A DNA stretch of 64,000 nt from Novakomyces olei (lineage: Eukaryota; Ascomycota; Novakomycetes; Novakomycetales; Novakomycetaceae): assembly GCA_016906335.1 (NCBI GenBank), contig JADEYG010000003.1:1364001-1428000 (forward strand), given 5' to 3'. The notes under the pieces were generated by a model, which did no database searches, was not told the DNA's origin, and saw only the letters and a program-made list of their open reading frames with translations. This document shows positions 61,501 through 64,000 of the stretch, piece after piece. Position 1 is the first letter of the stretch; every line of letters starts with the position of its first letter. Position numbers and translations under genes: made by a program.

Positions 61501-62938
61501 GGGCAACGAGAACGCGGCTGCTGACGCACTCAGCCGACGCCCTGATCTACAGAATGTTACAGATGAAGAGTTTATGGAGGTTCAGCGACGAGCGTTGCTC
61601 AAGCCTGAGCAATTTATTACCGTCGATACTATCGAAAACGACACTGGAGAGCTGCATTTTGCTGCTCCAGAAGACAGACAAAGTGTTATCGAAAAACACC
61701 ATGACCATCCGTTGTCAGGACATTTTGGTGTGACTAAAACTACGGAACTTGTCCAGAGAAATTATAACTGGCCAGGAATACATAAGGATGTGAAAGATTA
61801 CGTCAATGGTTGTACTGTGTGCAAGAGAAACAAAGTCCCGCGTCAGCTTAAGAAGGGATTCCTTACACCTTTACCTATACCTAAACGTCCTTGGTCCTCG
61901 ATCTCGGTTGATTTTATTGTCAAGCTACCGGTTTCTAAGGGATTCGACTCAATCTTTGTGGTAGTCGATCGATTTTCTAAAATGACGCATTTCATACCAG
62001 TGAAGAAAACAATATCGACGTCAGAACTAGCCGATTTGTTTATAAGAGAAGTCGTACGTTTACATGGTATACCGGACGATATCGTGTCTGACAGAGACCC
62101 ACGATTTGTTAGCAAGTTTTGGACTTGCTTGGCACAGCAGTTGGGCATTGAGCTGAAGAAGTCTACCAGCCATCACCCCCAGACTGACGGCCAAACCGAA
62201 AGAATGAACCAGACAGTTGAACAATACATTCGATGTTATTCGAATTATCAGCAAGACAATTGGAGTCAGATTTTACCTTTTGCTGAATTCGCAATGAATA
62301 ACGCTGCTAGCGCAAGTACGCAACAAAGCGCATTTTTTACGTGTTATGGTTTTCACCCGCGAAGTACTATTACGAGACAAACTACGGCAAACGAGGCCGC
62401 AAACGAGAGAATTAAGGATTGGGAATTACATTTTAATTCGACGCGCGAAATCCTGGAACAGGCAGTTGCCAGGATGAAGACTTACTACGATCGAAAACGT
62501 TTATTGGCACCTAAGTATAGGCCAGGAGATTTAGTGTGGGTAAGACGCCAACACATTGCGTCAGATCGCCCCAGCAACAAATTGGATCACACTCAGTTGG
62601 GACCATTTAAGGTCATTGAAAAGATTGGGACAGCTGCTTATCGCCTAGAGCTGCCAGAACATATAAAGATTCACGACGTATTTAACGAAAGCTTATTGTC
62701 AAGTTTTGTTACGGATCGCTTTAATCGCGATACTACATCTACGATTGTCCCAGATATCCTGAAGGACACGGAGGAATTTGAAGTAGACTACATTGTGTCA
62801 CATACGGGTCGTGGCAAGCAGAGGAAGTATCTAGTCCATTGGAAGAACTACGGTACAGAGGATCGTACCTGGGAGCCTTATGGGAATTTGGTGAATGCTC
62901 CCGAAGCATTACGTGCGTATCACCAACAGAACGCCTAG
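58556..62938 (+). CDS. gag-pol: Gag-Pol polyprotein of G4 (single open frame)
   Basis: A 1460-residue open frame in which gag and pol are in one frame, unlike G1 and G3. Residues about 1-45 are a coiled coil and 60-210 the capsid region (YLRGAAFRWFKPQ, FYEGLSDPIKDELA). A CCHC knuckle, CFRCDKIGHIARDC, lies near 272. An acidic/Arg-rich repeat linker lies near 320-390. The protease (ALVDSGASSSF) lies near 405, RT ([11 protein letters not shown] near 629; YLDD near 728-731), RNase H (ETDASDYALGA near 875; TDHQNLQRF), the integrase zinc-binding region (HHDHPLSGHFG near 1048; CTVC near 1086), the integrase core (VVVDRFSKMTHF near 1135, SDRDPRFVSKFW, TDGQTERMNQ near 1209) and a chromodomain (FEVDYIVSHTGRGKQRKYLV, near 1408-1455). 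No break is visible. The start follows a leader of 36 bases after the LTR. Confidence 0.93.
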   Translation: MAELKIEEMERFANEMMARVQNLESENARLREFMTSKAEEAEAKKGPSLAREPKMAAPPLFYGERAKTSEFLTHVRMYIDGQYTRFIAERQKVMFAGSYLRGAAFRWFKPQIKTDNKNILDNFDEFCSQLERMFRDRDIKRTVQRQIRQLSQHGSVSQYAAEFNRLRAWLNWNEEPLISQFYEGLSDPIKDELARTDIPEDLEQFIDECVRIDNRLVERRKAKGRLFMRNNYVRKPDGGPTPMEVDAVDANVAQRRARGTKSSNSTGREIKCFRCDKIGHIARDCRSSFATRDLNGTRTFGKRRDNAKEMASLSEEEYVTKPIVKMSERDRDTERVPERGEDNEKDSDYERMPERGEDDERNDEYEEEPDESGETYDESSERPDQIERRSERIHANVILRGRQFTALVDSGASSSFMHPDTVVDFKVRTERTKRPILIRVADGRNIRSGPASQQTETLQFEVEGRATSARFLVSNIGRHKVILGMDWLSTYNPTVNWRIGTIAWDRAQSTNASKSRSETLYLIEARQVSEESQDPTSCNIPAAYNDFNDVFDDKQSENLPKHRSYDHDITLEKDAKIPFGPVYGTTPKEQEYLFNYIQENLAKGFIKRSKSPAASPILFVMKKSGDMRLCVDYRALNKVTVKNRYPLPRIDGLLDKLAHAKVFTKLDLRGAYNLIRIKRGDEWKTAFRTRYGLFEYRVMPFGLTNAPATFQNFMNDIFRDLLDVKVLVYLDDILVYSTSMKRHHEDVKEVLQRLRENELYAKLEKCEFHRESVEFLGYIISAKGLSMADDKTKPIQDWPTPACVKDVQVLLGFCNYYRRFIPRFSETVLPITRLLRKDTKFAWTDAQSTALSNLKKAFLNDVILAHIDNSKQCFLETDASDYALGAALLQEDNEGQKRPVAFISRKLSPAEINYDIHDKELLAIVWAFKTWRPYVQGSPHTILVYTDHQNLQRFTTTKQLTRRQARWHEVLSELDFKIVYRKGNENAAADALSRRPDLQNVTDEEFMEVQRRALLKPEQFITVDTIENDTGELHFAAPEDRQSVIEKHHDHPLSGHFGVTKTTELVQRNYNWPGIHKDVKDYVNGCTVCKRNKVPRQLKKGFLTPLPIPKRPWSSISVDFIVKLPVSKGFDSIFVVVDRFSKMTHFIPVKKTISTSELADLFIREVVRLHGIPDDIVSDRDPRFVSKFWTCLAQQLGIELKKSTSHHPQTDGQTERMNQTVEQYIRCYSNYQQDNWSQILPFAEFAMNNAASASTQQSAFFTCYGFHPRSTITRQTTANEAANERIKDWELHFNSTREILEQAVARMKTYYDRKRLLAPKYRPGDLVWVRRQHIASDRPSNKLDHTQLGPFKVIEKIGTAAYRLELPEHIKIHDVFNESLLSSFVTDRFNRDTTSTIVPDILKDTEEFEVDYIVSHTGRGKQRKYLVHWKNYGTEDRTWEPYGNLVNAPEALRAYHQQNA

Positions 62939-63466
62939 GATCTAACAAATTAATTTATTTGTTTTGGTACCTACAAAAAGATTAAATATTAAAAAGAAAA
63001 AAAAAAACCTGATTTTGAAGCCCATTCAACTGTGGCTCGCTATTTATTTGCGTCTTCAACACGCAATTGTTATTGTTTTCGTGCTTACTGTCATCATCGG
63101 TCAGTGGCACGTCATTATTTCGATCTTTATTACTGCTCTCGGCGAGGGGGAACAAGCCTAAGGCAGATATTATCAGTTTAAATGAAGGATTCATTAATTA
63201 TGATAAAGTTCTATCAAGATTTGTTGGTTTTGGATATTTTGTGTTAGTACGTACTATTGGGATCAAGCTATACCAATGGTATGGGAGAAGTGAACTATTG
63301 CTACAAAGTGTGCTCGAAGCGCATATTTAAGCAACTTAGAAAAAGTTGCCTACAGAATTACTTAAATTGGAGTTAAGTAATAATAGTTATATACTATTTA
63401 ATTGAGTTAAGGGAAGAAAAAGTTTGCACAAAGGTTGGCTACGAGCAACCTGCGAAGCAACCCAAG
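62939..63466. other. G4 gap between Gag-Pol and the JmjC gene
   Basis: 528 bp, AT-rich, with an A-rich run near 62990-63008 that may help end the Gag-Pol transcript. Small frames here have no recognisable domain. TTATATAC at 63388-63395 is a candidate TATA box, 72 bases before the next ATG. Confidence 0.5.
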
Positions 63467-64000
63467 ATGAGCGAGAATGAAGCTGTTGGGAATAAGCGCA
63501 AGCCCCGCAACTCGGGTGCTAACGAATGCGCTATATGTGGACTAAGGATATCGCGTATTCAAGACGTGCGAAGGCATGTGGCAACGTGCCACAAAGAAGG
63601 GACGGTTTTGCCGATTCAAGAATTTCGAGAGAACGCGAAGAAGTCGGATAACTTCACGGCTGGGGAGTCAACTTTAAGGGCCCTCCAACGTTTCCAGTCA
63701 GGAGCCAGGGCTCCGCTGACGGCCCCTTACCTAGGGATCACTATCGAACACATTATCTGCGACTTGTGGAAGAATGAAGGGTGCAACTTGATCAGCCCTA
63801 TTACGGGTTGCGAGGACGAGGATTACAAAGTGAGCAGGTTTTTCGCAGATTGGGCGGACCGACACGCAAATCCACTGGCGGCTTATAACATTGCGCCGAC
63901 AGAGGAAGGAACTTTGCTGCTGCTAGAGCCATTGCCAGAGCACAAAGGAAACAGTACGAATTGGTCGTCGACCATGACACCTGCCGGGACATTTACAAAC
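63467..64000 (+). CDS. C2H2 zinc-finger / JmjC-domain protein carried by G4, cut by the window edge
   Basis: The frame is open for 178 codons from the ATG at 63467 to the last base. A C2H2 finger uses C21, C24, H37 and H42. The rest aligns in layout with the G1 and G2 proteins: a helical middle region, then LAAYNIAP (compare YAAYNLRP in G1 and YAVYNVAH in G2), and STMTPAGTFTN at the very end, which is where G1 has ATPSGTITD just before its HxD iron ligands. The iron ligands themselves would lie beyond the window. It is much diverged from both others, making a third independent family with the gene. Confidence 0.75.
   Translation, partial: MSENEAVGNKRKPRNSGANECAICGLRISRIQDVRRHVATCHKEGTVLPIQEFRENAKKSDNFTAGESTLRALQRFQSGARAPLTAPYLGITIEHIICDLWKNEGCNLISPITGCEDEDYKVSRFFADWADRHANPLAAYNIAPTEEGTLLLLEPLPEHKGNSTNWSSTMTPAGTFTN

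Larger units (their letters stand above)
44901..64000 (+). mobile_element. Ty3/Gypsy chromovirus G4, 5' LTR to window edge, looks whole in coding part
   Basis: The 5' LTR is split by G2 into 44901-45121 and 58038-58519. Then come one open gag-pol frame (58556-62938) and a C2H2/JmjC gene (from 63467) that continues past the window. The bases before the LTR (GTTAG, 44896-44900) are the expected left duplication; the right one lies outside the window. Apart from the G2 insertion in its LTR, no break is visible. Confidence 0.85.

Noticed and set aside
63067-63330. An 87-residue hydrophobic frame between G4 pol and its JmjC gene, as a small membrane or Env-like protein
   Set aside because: No signal peptide plus conserved cysteines, and no counterpart in G1 or G2. 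AT-rich sequence easily gives such frames.

Overview
The window is almost entirely nested LTR retrotransposons. I see no host gene, rRNA, tRNA or CRISPR array. Chromodomain-bearing Ty3/Gypsy elements (chromoviruses), an accessory protein with a Zn(II)2Cys6-type cysteine pattern and accessory JmjC proteins together suggest a fungal, TE-rich nuclear genome. This is an inference from family knowledge; no rRNA or host gene confirms it. At least seven LTR families occur. I label them G1, G2, G3, G4 and G5 (Ty3/Gypsy) and A and B (Ty1/Copia), and there are two further solo LTRs.

Left nest (1-16055). A Copia-A copy (A0) was hit by a Copia-B copy (B1). B1 was then hit by a Gypsy element (G1, 533-6816) and by a second Copia-A (A2, 11399-16055). 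The present order and orientation of the pieces, and their matching 5-bp target-site duplications, are best explained by a later inversion between two oppositely oriented Copia-A LTRs. From 16056 to 18108 lies AT-rich sequence with no recognisable gene. A solo Copia-B-like LTR with a clean target-site duplication follows.

Right nest (18405-64000). Copia A3 (18691-23321) abuts an old Gypsy element, G5, on the minus strand. G5 is interrupted in turn by Copia B2 (23393-27912), G3 (28875-35777), a solo LTR (35987-36356), G3b (37385-44288) and G4 (from 44901). The 5' LTR of G4 is split by G2 (45122-58032), and G2 is split by a solo LTR (49308-49607) and by G1b (50108-56389). That makes four levels of nesting: G5 > G4 > G2 > G1b. 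G3 and G3b form a tail-to-tail inverted pair with about 6.9-kb arms.

The most interesting content is the extra genes. Three different Gypsy families (G1, G2, G4) carry, between the chromodomain integrase and the 3' LTR, a gene for a protein with an N-terminal C2H2 zinc finger and a JmjC-type dioxygenase domain that keeps the HxD...H iron ligands. In G1 and G2 the 3' end of this gene is also the element's polypurine tract. This implies a long-standing part of the element and not a random passenger. A chromodomain integrase plus a putative demethylase or hydroxylase suggests an element that reads and then alters heterochromatin (inference). G3 lacks this gene and carries instead, antisense to pol, a small gene with an exact CX2CX6CX12CX2CX6C cluster, a coiled coil and its own TATA box. 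G1 and G3 have a GGGAAAA slippery heptamer just before the gag stop, in the correct register for -1 frameshifting into pol. G3, G3b and G4 look whole as far as they can be seen; the other elements are fossils with one to several breaks.
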